A stretch of DNA of 64,000 nt from Mixophyes australis (lineage: Eukaryota; Chordata; Amphibia; Anura; Limnodynastidae). A program made the position numbers and the translations under genes. This document shows positions 23,931-35,109 of this stretch, piece after piece. How positions within the stretch are numbered: the first letter of the stretch is position 1; the number at the start of each line of letters is the position of its first letter. Below the pieces are notes generated by a model. It was not told the DNA's origin. It was given only the letters and a program-made list of their open reading frames with translations, and did no database searches. Location: NCBI GenBank assembly GCA_036250195.1, contig JAVHZZ010000003.1, positions 295,831,565 through 295,895,564 of the forward strand, read 5' to 3'.

Positions 23931-25802
23931 CTTTAAAAAAAATGCAGAAATAAATTGTTAATTTATTCAGTCACTTTAAAATTGCTACCAGATTTTTAAT
24001 GCCGTTATGAACTGACCTTGCATTAAATACCAAATACTGCCTGTAGCAAAAGAATGGAGGAGAGGGGGGACAATCAGTGCAGTAGAAAGCAGCATTTGAT
24101 TGATTGCGAGATGCTGACACTGAACACACTCTCCAAGCCCCATCAAACTTCTCCCATCAGTTAATACAAGGTCACAGGATTACCCCCCAACACTGTACGT
24201 TTCCAGTACTACATGGAAAACTAGGTGTTTATGGGGTTTTTTGTTCACACGTTTTTTCTTCCATTATTGTTTACATTCTCTATTTCAAATGTAGTCAAAC
24301 ATTATAACATTACAGTTCAAATGGCATAGATGACATTGTTATTTAGTGAACTTTGCAGGGTGAAAATCACACACAAAAATATACACTCTGAAAATTCAGT
24401 GTTGGTATACTTCATTGATAAATAATGATCCTAAATATTACGTAGGATCGAGCAGGTCCCCAGATGTGTGCATTGATCAAGCAACAGTCTCCTCACTGCT
24501 GTCACTTGCCTGTTTCAAATAGGCAGTGGTGCTGTCAATGTCCCTTCTCTGTGATGTTCCCATGTGAAAGGGAAGATCATGGGGGAGGACTGACACACTG
24601 TGTTTGAAGAAAGGCCTGTCTCAGCAGGTACAAGCGTCACTGGACAGACATTGGAGCAACAAATTGGGAAGAACACTGGCCCAAGTAATATACAGTATTA
24701 TTGTTTAACTTACTGAACACCACTAATTATTAAGTATCATTTAAAAAGCAATTTTCTTTCATTTTAATTGTAATTTTCTTAGGAGTTCAATTTGTTATGA
24801 AGGATATAATGAGAAAACAACATTTCTAAAGGCAACATTTAACAACACTCATTCTCTAGTTTATGTTACCATACACGCTGGAGATATATACATTTATTTA
24901 ATGCTCTAAAAAACCTATTAATGGCCCTTGTCTTAGAACATACTTGTAGCATAATGTGGTAAAATAAAAATACATGTAAATGATGAATGTTAATAATAAT
25001 AATTATACAGTAAAGACACTCAATTTACCTTTCTCTGCTCACTTAAGATCTTTCCCTGAGCTACAGTCATAGTTGTGATAGCACCACAATTTCAAGAAAA
25101 AATAAAACCAGGAAATCGTTACCATGGGCTGCATTCAAGGGATCAAGTAATTCTGTCATAATAGGAACATTGGGTATATGGGATCCACGCAAAGTCAGCA
25201 GGAACGGTCAGCAAAAAGGTGACAGAAAAATTATTTCTATTTGTCCCATGTGACGCTAGCGGGCATTGTAAGCACAAAAGGGAAGAGGCGATAGTTATAG
25301 TAAAGTCTACTGCTAATGTGGGTCTTTTTGTCGTTTTCTTTCAATGTAAGTCTGAGTGTTAGTGTCTGTCAGTGTGAGTCTCTCTCACTGGGTACCTAAG
25401 CTGGCGATCCTGCTGTGTAAACAGCCTTTAGTGACATCATACTCCTTTTTTGTGTATGATATCACACACCTGTTTTTGAGAAAATACACCACTTTTTAGG
25501 GGTAGATAATTTGATTTGCAGGTCAGGACAGTGGAAACAGCATGTAAGAATTGTAATCTTCTAAATAAAGGAGTTGGGCTGAGGGGGTGGAGAATTAGCA
25601 TTTAGGGAGGCATCCCTCAGTTTACAGGTTTTCCTAACCATAAAAGGATTTTAATTATCCAGGTGGTGTCGGAAACCACAGACTTTAACTTGCTAATCCT
25701 ACATGCACTTTTCCTGGAAAGCGCATTTCTAGAGGCATTTTCAATGTAAAATATATATATATATATTCAAACATACAAAAGTGACGTTTAATAAAGACAG
25801 TC

Positions 25803-25905
25803 CTGGGGGTACATTTACTAAACTGCGGGTTTGAAAAGGTGGAGATGTTGCCTATAGCAACCAATTAGATTCTAGCTGTCATTTTGTAGAATGTAAAAAG
25901 ATAAG
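25803..25905. repeat. 'TATTTACTAAACT' MITE, left half only
   Basis: It reads gggggtacatttactaaact, then gcgggtttgaaaaggtggag and atgttgcctatagcaacca, matching the left half of the complete copy at 39234-39413. The right half is absent. Confidence 0.75.
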
Positions 25906-26559
25906 GTTTGAGTTCACAAGTGTGCTTCAGAAAGATTGATGCTCGACAAAATCCTATAATGACCATACATCAGTCAATAATGCACAATATAGCATACAAC
26001 CAGAAGACAGGACACTAAATCAAGTGCTAACCTTTTCACATAGATTAATAGGGAATAAGAATACTTATATTATATGGTGAGTAGGAAGATTCCCACATTT
26101 CTTACAGGCGATCCACACCATGTAAAAGACAAAACAAACAACATACAAATAATAGTGCAATCCTATTTGTACAAGATAAAATGTCATACATAATTAAATA
26201 AAATAGTAAAAATAACAGAATGTGAGAAAACTTTCACCACACAAAGTTGTAAGTGTGCCTTCATAAACAAATCACCCTTTATCGTGAAGTTTCCCTTTAG
26301 GTATAAGGCTTACTAGATATATACTTAAAAATCGTATCTCTGGAGTTCTTTAAATCTTTGATAAGACCAGTACCAGGTATCCGACAACGTTCTCAAGGGT
26401 GTTTTACCAAACTAAAAAATAATAGAAAAAAAAAAACCCACGATCTAGTGTAATATGTTTTCATTAAATTTCATAGAAAAATTTAGTAATTAAAACACTA
26501 GACGAACATACTTTTTTTTATAAAAACATAAAAATTAGTGCATGTACTCCTACCGGATA

Positions 26560-26735
26560 TTGAAAGATAACAGGCACATCATATAAAATGCTGTTTTGGT
26601 CCCGGGATCGAGTGATAGCCAATTCCTCTCAAAGAAATAGAGTTTTCGGAAGGTGGACCTTTAGCACATAACTTGCACTTTCCAACGTGTTTTGGTCCAA
26701 GTGTGGGTCTTTCTCAAGGTAGGCTGAGAAAGACA
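26560..26735 (-). repeat. PLE-like remnant with degenerate hammerhead motif
   Basis: On the minus strand CTTGAGAAAGACCC is followed by GGACCAAAACACGTTGG, the order seen in decayed Penelope-like pLTRs (core box 1, stem, GAAAC, ACGTTGG). Core boxes are mutated. The segment is interrupted by the L2 LINE that begins near 26745. Confidence 0.3.
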
Positions 26736-26744
26736 CCTGTCCAC

Positions 26745-28491
26745 TCGACCCTATTCCCTCCCAACTACTCCACTCCCTCTCCTGCACTGCATGCCCACCT
26801 CTAACTCGCCTCTTCAACCTGTCTCTACCCACTGGCACATTTCCATCCTCCTTTAAACATGCGCTCATCTCACATATTCTAAAGAAACCATCTCTAGATC
26901 CAGCCTCTCTCTCCAACTACTGCCCTATTTCTCTCCTCCCCTTTGCCTCCAAACTACTTGAGAGATTAGTGTACAAATGCCTGTCTAACTTTCTCTTCTC
27001 TCATTCCATTCTCGACTCTCTGCAATCAGACTTCCGCCCCCAACATTACACTGAAACTGCTCGCACAAAATTGATCAATGATCTACTTACTGCAAAATAT
27101 AATGGTAATTTCTCCATACTCATTCTCCTAGACCTCTCTGCTGCTTTTGATATTGTTGATCACCCTCTTCTCCTACACACCCTTCACCTTCGTGACACAG
27201 TCCTTTCCTGGTTCACTTCCTATTTATCGGACTGCTTCATTAGTGTTTCTACCTCTGGCACATCCTCCCCTCCACTCACACTATCTGTTGGGGTCCCACA
27301 AGGCTTTGCTCTTGGCCTTTTACACCTCTTTTCTAAATCGCTCATTCGGCCTCCAATACCACCTCTACACTGATGACACCCAAATCTATATCTCTTCGCC
27401 TGACCTCTCTCCTGCTATACTATCTCGTGTAACCAACTGTCTTTCTGCTATCTTCACATGGATGTCTCAAAGCTCACCCAAAGCTCAACATGTCCAAAAC
27501 AGAACTTATTATCGTCCCTCCTGCCAGAGTCACCACCTGCCCTCAAATCTCCCTCACTGTCAATAACACCACAATTTCATCAGTCTCCCAAGCTCGCTAC
27601 CTTGGTGTCACACTTGACTCCGCCCTCTGCTTTATTCCTCACATCCAGACTCTCTCCCATTCCTGTCGACTCCACTTTAAAAACATTGCCAGAAAACTCC
27701 CTTTTCTTACTCAATATGCTACCAAAATTCTTATCCATTCTCTCATCTCCCATCTTGACTATTGCAACCTCCTGATTTCTGGCATTCCTAACACCCATAT
27801 ATCCACACTTCAATCAATCCTACATGCTGCTGCAAGACTGATCTTCCTCTCTCACCGCTCCACATCTGCTGCACCACTTTGCAAAACCCTACACTGGCTC
27901 CCTGTGTCCTCCAGAATCAATTTCAAATCACTCACCCTTACCTTGAAAGTCCTCAGCAACAACACTGCATACATCTGAAATATCATATCAAAATACTCTC
28001 CCTCCCGCCCTCTTAGATCTACCTCTGACCTGAGCCTTGTCTCATCTCAGATAACCACTTCTCACTCCCGACTAAAAGACTTCTCACGTGCTGCTCCCCA
28101 CTTATGGAATTCCCTACCACGCTCAATCAGACTTTCCCACAGCCTTCAAATCTTTAGATGCTCTTTGAAAACCCATGTCTTTTTTAGAGGTGACCTTATC
28201 CTCGAAAACACTAATGCACCCTCACAACTATCCCAATCTGCACTCTGAGTCAGACTTGCTCCTCTTGTGTCACCTGTGCCCTCTTCCCTTTAGAATGTAA
28301 GCTCGCTAATGAGCAGGGTCTTCCATACCCTTTGTTTTCATGTCTCCATTCATTTTGTCTGCCTTATCTGTTCTTGTTTTACGTATGTCCTGTTTTATGT
28401 ATGTCCTTGTCTTCCCTACTGTGCAGCGCTGCGGAGCACTGTGGCACCTTACAAATCTACGATAATAATAATAATAATAATAATAATAATA
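26745..28491 (+). pseudogene. L2-type LINE, 5'-truncated, RT and 3' end
   Basis: Only the RT half remains. Motifs in order: SNYCPISLLPFASKLLE (about 26910), QSDFRP (about 27020), LLDLSAAFDIVDH (RT motif A, about 27125), GVPQG (motif B, about 27290), YTDD (motif C, about 27366), and RYLGVTLD (about 27596), then the C-terminal region to a stop at 27976-27978. Three reading frames are used in turn, so at least two frameshifts occur, near motif C and near 27480. The 3' UTR ends with aatgtaagctcgctaatgag, gcagcgctgcggagcactg and a (AAT)n tail, which abuts the Gag of the next element. It is inactive. Confidence 0.88.
28459..28491. repeat. (AAT)n tail of the L2 LINE
   Basis: About ten aat units form the 3' end of the L2 LINE. 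Confidence 0.9.
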
Positions 28492-29243
28492 GAGCACTCC
28501 TTAAATGGTACACTATTTCCCCAAAGACCTATCATCTGAAGTTCCGGGACATTACAAAGAACCTCCACTCCACCCATAAGGAGTTTGTCAACCTGCTGCG
28601 GGAGTCTGCCAAGAAGTGTGAGCGTGGTGCAGGTGCCCAAACCGTGGAGGAGGTAATAGATTTGATGTGCCGAGAACAGTTTCAATGCCGGTGCACATCG
28701 GAGGTGAAAGAATGAGTGCTGGACAGGAAGCCAGGCACCCTTGTAGCAGCTGCCCAGTTGGCTGATCAGTATGTGGCAGTGAGGCCACACTGGCAGAAAC
28801 GCCAGGCTAACAGCCAAACCCAAAGGACTATACAATCAGGGGGACACTTCTCTTTTACTCACCCCCATAAGCAAGTATCCAACCTTTCAGGTACCTTTCG
28901 CCAGCCACCACTCCACTCTGTCCCTGGTGGCTATCAGAGTCCATCGGAGCCCAGGCTGGAGAAGAAGTGTTACAGCTGTGGGAAAACCGGTCACCTAAGC
29001 ATGGACTGTCCCATAGCCCTACCACCCCAGACTCATGCCTCTTATCCGAGTCCTGGGGCCCAGCTAACTTGCTTAACTGGCAAAGGTGAGCCAGTAGAGA
29101 CTGTTTCCACCACTGCCAGCACAACGGATTGTGGCGTGACTGAAGGTGACTTGGAGGGAAGAGTCAATTGTTTGTCCAAAAGACCCCCCAAAAACATGTG
29201 GAGAAACCTGCAGCCGGTCCTGCAGGGTGAAGGACTGAGAGAT
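28492..29243 (+). pseudogene. Gmr1-like element: Gag with SCAN-like domain and zinc knuckle
   Basis: This is the capsid gene of a Ty3/gypsy-related retrotransposon. The N-terminus is missing: the frame begins at the junction with the L2 tail. The first ~90 residues hold YHLKFRDI, FVNLLRESAKKC, TVEEVIDLMCREQF and LAAQLADQYV-like segments, which resemble the SCAN domain; SCAN is reported to derive from Gmr1-like Gag. An in-frame TGA at 28713-28715 interrupts it. A zinc knuckle CYSCGKTGHLSMDC (CX2CX4HX4C) starts at 28968. Gag runs on in the same frame into the protease. Confidence 0.82.
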
Positions 29244-29570
29244 TCAGGGTCCTCTATAACTGTAGTGAGCCCCAGTCTTACTGATCCTGCTGCAATATTG
29301 CATAGTTGCACTGCCAAACTTACTGTGGTAGATGGACTGGAGAAGGAAGTGCCTGTAGCAAGGGTGTATCTGAACTGGGGAGATGGCCAGGAGTTGCAAG
29401 ATGTTGCCGTTATGGATGGCCTCCCAACCGAAGTGATCTTGGGCAAAGATGTTGGGGGTGGAATTGTGGTCGCATTTCTCAAATCTATTACCCGGAGCCA
29501 AGCTGCCAGACTACAGTTCACGATCTACAACTGCACAACCCAGCCCAGAGGAAAGGACCACAGCTGCTAG
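29238..29570 (+). pseudogene. Gmr1-like element: aspartic protease
   Basis: In frame with Gag. The active-site motif is DSG (29241-29249), followed by GSSITVV, and the family's second landmark ILGKDVG lies near 29440. This matches a retroviral-type pepsin-fold protease that cleaves Gag-Pol. A TAG ends the frame at 29568-29570, with stops in all frames until the integrase. Confidence 0.72.
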
Positions 29571-29999
29571 ACAACAGCCATCACCTGCAACCAGTACATC
29601 AGCCAGCCCAGAGGAAAAAATTCTCAAGCTGCTATTTCTACAGGAACCAGCCAGCTCTTTGCTTCTGAAAAGATTACATCCCCTACTAATGCAGCGGATG
29701 TTTTTTCTGGCCTATCTGATCTTGTGGGGGGCCCGGTGATGCTCGTGCCGCTAGCAGTATGCCAACTCCAGCGTTGAGTATAACTGACCACAGTGACCTC
29801 GCTTTGACTGACCCTAGTATCCCCAACATAGACCCATTGTGTAGTGTCCTGACTTAGACGATAGTGAGGCTGCAGGAAAGAGTTCAGGGCAGCTAATTTC
29901 TGTTATTCCTCACTGGAAGGCATGAGGCGATAAGCAGGCGGCAGCCTTCCAGCGATGGAGGTGGGGTGTGTGACCTGTCGTAAAGGGTTCGTGTACCAT

Positions 30000-31130
30000 G
30001 TAGCTAGGATGGTAGATTGGGATAGACCAGTCAGCAAACAAGTTCTACTGGTGGTACCATGGAGCTTTTGCGCGCAACTGATGTCAGTTGCCACAAAATC
30101 TCTAGGGCTGGACACCAAGGTGACTAAACACTGAGGTGCCTGACACATGACTTTTTCTGGCCTGCAATGTCAGAAGACATCCGGGCCTACTGTAAGTCCT
30201 GAGATGTGTGCCAGCAACTTGGACGTCCCAGTGCTTGTGCTCTCCTCAGGTCCTTGCCAATAGTTGGGGAACCTATTCAGCGAGTGGCTGTTGACATTGT
30301 AGGTCCCCTGCCTGTGCCTATTAGACTGGGGTAGAGGTACATCCTCACCATGGTGGACTACGCTACCCGATATCCAGAGGCTGTGGCTCTGTCCACCATC
30401 ACTGCAGAAAAGGTTGTGTATTTACTGCTAGGAGTATTTAGCAGAGTAGGGTTCCCTAGTTAGATCCTAACCGATCAAGGGACCCAGTTTATGAGTGAAC
30501 TGGTCCAGTGTCTCTGTGCAAAGTGCAGAGTGCGGCAATTCCGTACTGCCCCCTACCATCTTCAAACAAACGGACTGCGCGAGAGGTTCAATGGCACTCT
30601 AAATCACATATTACGGGCATTTGTAACTTTGGAGGGGGGGGACTGCCGCACCACCTGTTCGCTTATTGGGAAGTCTACCGGTTTCTCCCCCTTTGAACTA
30701 CTATATAGCCGCAGAGTCCGTGGAAATCTTGAACTGTTCCTGGAGTCTTGGGAAGGGGAGCTACCTACCCAGGATGTCTCTGTGGTGGAGTACGTGTTAA
30801 AGCTCCGAGATCGGTTAGAGAATCTCATGGGACTTGGCAGGCTAACCTAGCAGAAGCGCAGGTAAAACAGAAGACACGGTATGATCAGGGCGCTCGTGCC
30901 AGAGTATTTAAGGTAGGGCAGAAGGTCCTTGTTCTGATGCCTAAGCACCAGAACACGCTCCAGGCTGCCTAGGCTGGACCGTACAAGGTCTCAAAACGTC
31001 TGAGTGACATCCCTTATGTGGTGTCATTTGATAGCGACAGTAGGTGGCAGCGGTCCTACCACGTGAATATGTTAGAGGCATGCCACGAGGATGTGGAGTC
31101 AGTTGCAACGGTTTGCTGCTTACCGACTGA
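30000..31130 (+). pseudogene. Gmr1-like element: integrase (upstream of RT)
   Basis: The zinc-binding region is degraded, though a CDVCQQLGRP-like segment survives near 30205 with a frame disturbance. The catalytic core is readable in one frame with two stops (30332-30334 and about 30461): first Asp in AVDIVGPLP (30293-30295), second in LTDQGTQF (30473), and the Glu in RERFNGTL (about 30582). Then come GFSPFELLYSRRVRG and a frame-shifted C-terminal part with QKTRYDQGARARVFKVGQKV (about 30870-30925) and GPYKV. Integrase inserts the cDNA. It lies 5' of the RT, the reverse of normal Ty3/gypsy order. Confidence 0.85.
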
Positions 31131-31197
31131 GTAACCAGGAAGTGATCCAATTCCTGACCTCCTTGCGGATGCCAGAGGTGAAGGTGGTGTAGAGTAA

Positions 31198-31845
31198 GTG
31201 GGCTGGGATGAGCAGTTGAGTGCCCGCAAGAGGAGCAGCTTGATTCAGTGCTGTGGTACCTTTGCGACTCAGTTCAGTAGGAAGCTTGGTCGAACTTCCT
31301 TGGTGATGTACGTGGACACTGGTGAGCATAGGCCAATTAGGCAACCCGCTTATCGGGTCTCACCAGAGGCCAAGAAGTGCATATACAAGTAGGTGTGGGA
31401 GATGCTTAAGCTAGGTGTGATTCAGCCACTGCACAGTCCATCCGCTTCCTCCGTTGTATGGAGAAGGACAAGACTATGCGGTTTTGCGTCTACTACCACC
31501 GGTTCAATAATGTGACCATGTCAGACGCTTACACCTTGCCATGTAATAATGCTTTTGTAGATGAGTTGGTCAGAGCTCAGGGTTATCTAGATGACATTTC
31601 CACTTTCAGTAAAACTTGGGAAGATAATCTGAAGCTGGTGTTAGGGAAAACTCTGTGGGCAGGTCTGACTGTTAGGGCAGACAAGTGGCAGATGGGGTTT
31701 TCAGAGGTGCAGTACCAGGGGCATGGTTTGGGGGTAGGAAGGGTTAGGTCAGAACTAGCTAATGTAGAGGCAATCCGAGACTGGCCCCAGCCCAAGACCC
31801 AGTTACATGTACTGGCATTCTTAACGACTACAGGGTACTACTGAC
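31198..31845 (+). pseudogene. Gmr1-like element: reverse transcriptase with core deletion
   Basis: The N-terminal RT region is visible: RPIRQPAYRVSPEAK (about 31327), a stop at 31390-31392, then MRFCVYYHRFNNVTMSDAYTLP (about 31470-31535; quoted only in part as motif RFCVYYHRFNN). The frame then jumps within a few codons to VDELVRAQGYLDDI (YLDD at 31584-31595). RT motifs A and B, which normally lie between, are absent, so about 130 residues seem deleted in frame. After YLDD the connection region is well preserved (VQYQGHGLG, VEAIRDWPQP, FLTTTGYY). It cannot be active. Confidence 0.83.
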
Positions 31846-32352
31846 ATTCAGTCCCAGACTTTAGTACTGTAGCGAATTCCATGACAGATCTTAGTTAGAG
31901 AAAATTCCCTAAAGTAGTGGACAGGACACCCACTTGTGAGCTGACATTTCAGTCATTAGAGGAAGCCCTGGTTTGTGCTCCAGTAATGTTGTTGCCCAAT
32001 TATGACAAGTATTTTATTGTGCAAACTGATGCATCGTAGTGCGGGTTGGGAGCAGTGGGGCCAGATGGGCAGAAACACCCTGTGGCATATTTGAACAGAA
32101 AATTGCTAAACCGGGAGGTGGGGTATGCCACAATTGAAAAGGAATGTTTGGCCATTGTTTGGGCAGTGAACTTCAGCCTTATTTGAATAGACGACATTTT
32201 ACTGTGGTGACTGATCATAATCCTTTAAAGTGGCTACAACACACATCAGAGGAAAATGGCCGAATGTTGCACTGGAGCCTGGCATTTGAAATTTATGACT
32301 TTCACATAATTCACAAGCAAGGAAAGGCTCACAGCAATGCGGGTGGACTGTA
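31846..32352 (+). pseudogene. Gmr1-like element: RNase H
   Basis: Landmarks: FEEAL-like segment (about 31955), QTDAS (about 32022, first catalytic Asp, followed by a TAG), then [17 protein letters not shown] (about 32090, with the catalytic Glu in EKECLA), VVTDHNPLKWL (about 32205) and HKQGKAHSNAGGL (about 32310; the usual final Asp is changed). RNase H degrades the RNA strand during reverse transcription. One frameshift lies near 32170. Confidence 0.8.
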
Positions 32353-32963
32353 GCAGCAGGAAGAGCCGGATCCCCCGGGTCGCCGCCGTTAACCGTAAGA
32401 CACTGCGGGACCAGGAGCCAAGTCGTGGGGACATGGCCCACTGGTGGCTCACATGGACAAGGGAGTGAGGCTAGATCACTTATAAATAACTTATTGTAAT
32501 AATATATTTCAATTATTAGCACAGTGTGCCAATTTATATTGTTGCAAATGTACTGATTCTTGATACTGTGTATTAGAAATGTACTTATTTTATTATATTG
32601 TGTTGTATTTCTATATAGAAAATGCATTCATTTCTGAGGTATTGATTTGTAACTTCATTATTTGGTTTTGTAACTTTGCTAGAGGAAGTCTGTTTTGCTG
32701 ATAGCAGGAAATGCTAAGTAAGTCTTTTCATGTGAAGTGAAAAACATTTGCTTTTGCCTGAAGGCCCAACAGGGGGTCGTTATCTGTGTACATTTCTTGT
32801 TAGACAGACAGGAAACCTGACAATGTAGTCAGCAAATCTGAGGAAATCAGGTTGATGTGAAAGTTAAAGTGTGTTAGATGCAAGATTAGATTATTTCCTG
32901 ATATTAAATTATCTGATCAGACGTTCCAGTGCCAGCTAGAAAGGGGCAGGGTTAACTCCTGCT

Positions 32964-34636
32964 TGTCACGGGCACTAGGAGTCTTTACCCAGGTATCACC
33001 AGATGATGGACTTACCAGAGCAGTATAGTTGGTATTATGGTACTCTGGTAGCGGGGTGATCACGGAACAGGAGACAGCAGATGGTAAGAGAATGCTCGAG
33101 GAAAGTCTATGACTAGCAGCACTGGTAATAGGTAGATAACTGTACACCAGGAACTGGAAGGACAAGGAAACGTGAGGGTAGTCAGCGGTCTGCGTATAGC
33201 AAGTTGTACTGCTGTCTGGGTGAAGGAATGGAATCCAGGTGAAGGTATCCGGGGAGTCAGTGGTCTGCGTTAGCAAGTTGTACCACTGCTATGTGAAAGG
33301 ATACTGGAAACTGGTGACTCAGGAAACAGGGAACAGTGGTCTGCCTCTAGCAAGTTGTACCACTGAAATATATAAGTGAGGAGGAGCACAGGGAGATAAA
33401 TGCAATGCAGAGTATACACGGGCACACTGAACTTGATCCCACGATGATAGGCACAAAATAATAATAACTGAGCAGCACTGCATAAATATACAAAGTCACA
33501 AGAACTATCCACGCTAAAAGGAAACACAGTCAAATGATGGCAATAGTCTCAGTGGATAGCAGAGGAGAACAACTCAGTCCCGCAAGATATGCAATACACC
33601 AGCACAGTCAATGAGAAGTATGCATACCGTGGTTCAGGAGAGCAGGCTGTCAGAGAGAAGTGCAGGGATACCTGAACGGCTGGAGGCCGGCAGGAATGCG
33701 AAGTCCCAGGAGGGTGGAAGCGGTAACCAAGTAGGTGCAGCGCACGGTAGGTAGACCAGCAAGGAATGAAACAATACTCAGGAAGCAGTAGTATATAGAA
33801 CTGGACACCTGGAGAACACGGGAGAGTTGAGATGAAAGCAGCGGGGCGTTGATCCGATGCAGACAGGCGAGATGACACAAGCAGGAACACTGTAGCACAC
33901 GGAGACAGCGGATCGGCTGGCTGCAGACACGATGAGCACTGGAGAGTTGCGATGAGCAGGATACTGCAGAAACCCGGAGGCAGCGGATAGGAATCAGCTG
34001 AGCAGTCACGGTGAAACACGGGAGAGTTGAGGTGAGCAGGGTACTGTAGAAGCACGGAGGCAGCGGATAGGAATCAGCTGGTGCAGTCACGATGAAACAC
34101 AGGAGAGTTGAAATGGTTTGAAACTGTAGAAGCACGGAGGCAGCGGATAGGAATCAGCTGGTGCAGTCACGATGAAACACAGGAGAGTTGAAGTGGTCTG
34201 AAACTGTAGAAGCACGGAGGCAGCGGATAGGAATCAGCTGGTGCAGTCACGATGAAACACAGGAGAGTTGAAGTGGTTTGAAACTGTAGCAGCACGGAGG
34301 CAGCGGATAGGAATCAGCTGGTGCAGTAACGATGAAACACAGGAGAGTTGAAGTGGTCTGGAAACCACAAACGAACAACAGGAATCAGCAAGAGCTGAAT
34401 ACACGAGGAAACACAGGAACACCTTCAGAGGCTCATAGGAATGAGACTCCAAGATCAGGCAACGAGGTATTGACCTCAGGTGCTTTAAATAGGGAGTGTT
34501 GCCTGATCAGCCAATTAACTAAAAGGAACATGTACTGAAGGTTTGAAAGGGCTGCACATGCGCAGACCCTCAGGATGGTGGACGGCCACGGTTCCTAAAC
34601 ACACGAGAAGTAGCACTCACAGTCCGGTGAGTGACA
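32964..34636 (-). mobile_element. nested solo LTR, 1673 bp, 5-bp TSD ctgct
   Basis: The segment begins TGTCACGG and ends GTGAGTGACA (TG...CA with a 6-bp inverted repeat) and is flanked by perfect ctgct (32959-32963, 34637-34641). A 5-bp duplication with TG/CA ends is typical of Ty3/gypsy LTRs. On the minus strand a TATTTAAAG box (34492-34484) precedes what would be the transcribed region, giving its orientation. No internal genes are present, so it is a solo LTR. It lies inside the Gmr1-like LTR and is therefore younger. It contains an 80-bp tandem array. Confidence 0.8.
33930..34370. repeat. 80-bp tandem array inside the solo LTR, about 5 copies
   Basis: The phrase gatgaaacacaggagagttg recurs at 34091, 34171, 34251 and 34331, exactly 80 bases apart, with a more diverged copy before (around 34010). 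Each unit contains gcacggaggcagcggatagg and aatcagctggtgcagtcac. The four central units are almost identical. Confidence 0.92.
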
Positions 34637-35109
34637 CTGCTAACTTGTCAAAACTGTATAAAAAGACCCCTGTTTGACCATGTATTGTATTACTATTCCA
34701 TTAGACCTTCTAATCACTGGTACCATAAACCAGCATGAACTGTCCTTATTAGAACACTTGAGCTAATAAACATCAATTGCTTCAAGATAATGCTTTGGCA
34801 ACTTCTTCCCTGCTGTAATTTCTGTCACCTGCAGACTGGCCCCAAATCTAACCCGTTTTCCGGCTGTTCTGAGGTTGGGACCCAGCATTCCAGTACCAAC
34901 ACTTTGCCCGCTACCTGCAGCTCTGGCCAGTGTGATAAGCCAGGGGGGAACCATCCACAGCAACCCTGATCTGAAGACAAGAGTTCAGGGGTACCTACCA
35001 GCCCAGATGTACCAGCAAGTGGGTAAACTAGCATCGACAGTTAACCAGAATGACGCAGTTCTGAATGCCGCTAAAGAGTCCAGTGGTGGCAGCAGCTTAA
35101 GACCCCCCT

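Larger units (their letters stand above)
32380..35090 (+). repeat. Gmr1-like 3' LTR and following leader-like sequence, split by a nested LTR
   Basis: Once the inserted element (32964-34636) is removed, the sequence reads from the RNase H end through AT-rich DNA into TGTATAAAAAGACCCC (TATA box 34657-34664), then an AATAAA at 34765-34770, as expected for an LTR. Beyond it, at about 35083-35100, tccagtggtggcagcagc looks like an LTR end followed by a primer-binding-site/leader. A leader after the RNase H would mean a second, truncated element in tandem or a recombined copy. Exact LTR ends were not resolved. Confidence 0.5.

Noticed and set aside
28306..28539. Short frames around the (AAT)n run
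   Set aside because: Poly-isoleucine, poly-asparagine or poly-tyrosine stretches come from the microsatellite.
28449..29521. Minus-strand open frames opposite Gag and protease
   Set aside because: Shadows of the plus-strand Gag-protease frame, which has recognisable motifs.
33549..34135. Minus-strand open frames of ~165 codons
   Set aside because: They lie in the tandem array and flank of the solo LTR, with repeated low-complexity peptides and no domain.
32964..34636. CACTA-type DNA transposon
   Set aside because: A 'cactagg' lies near one end, but the real ends are TG...CA with a 5-bp duplication, which fits an LTR better.
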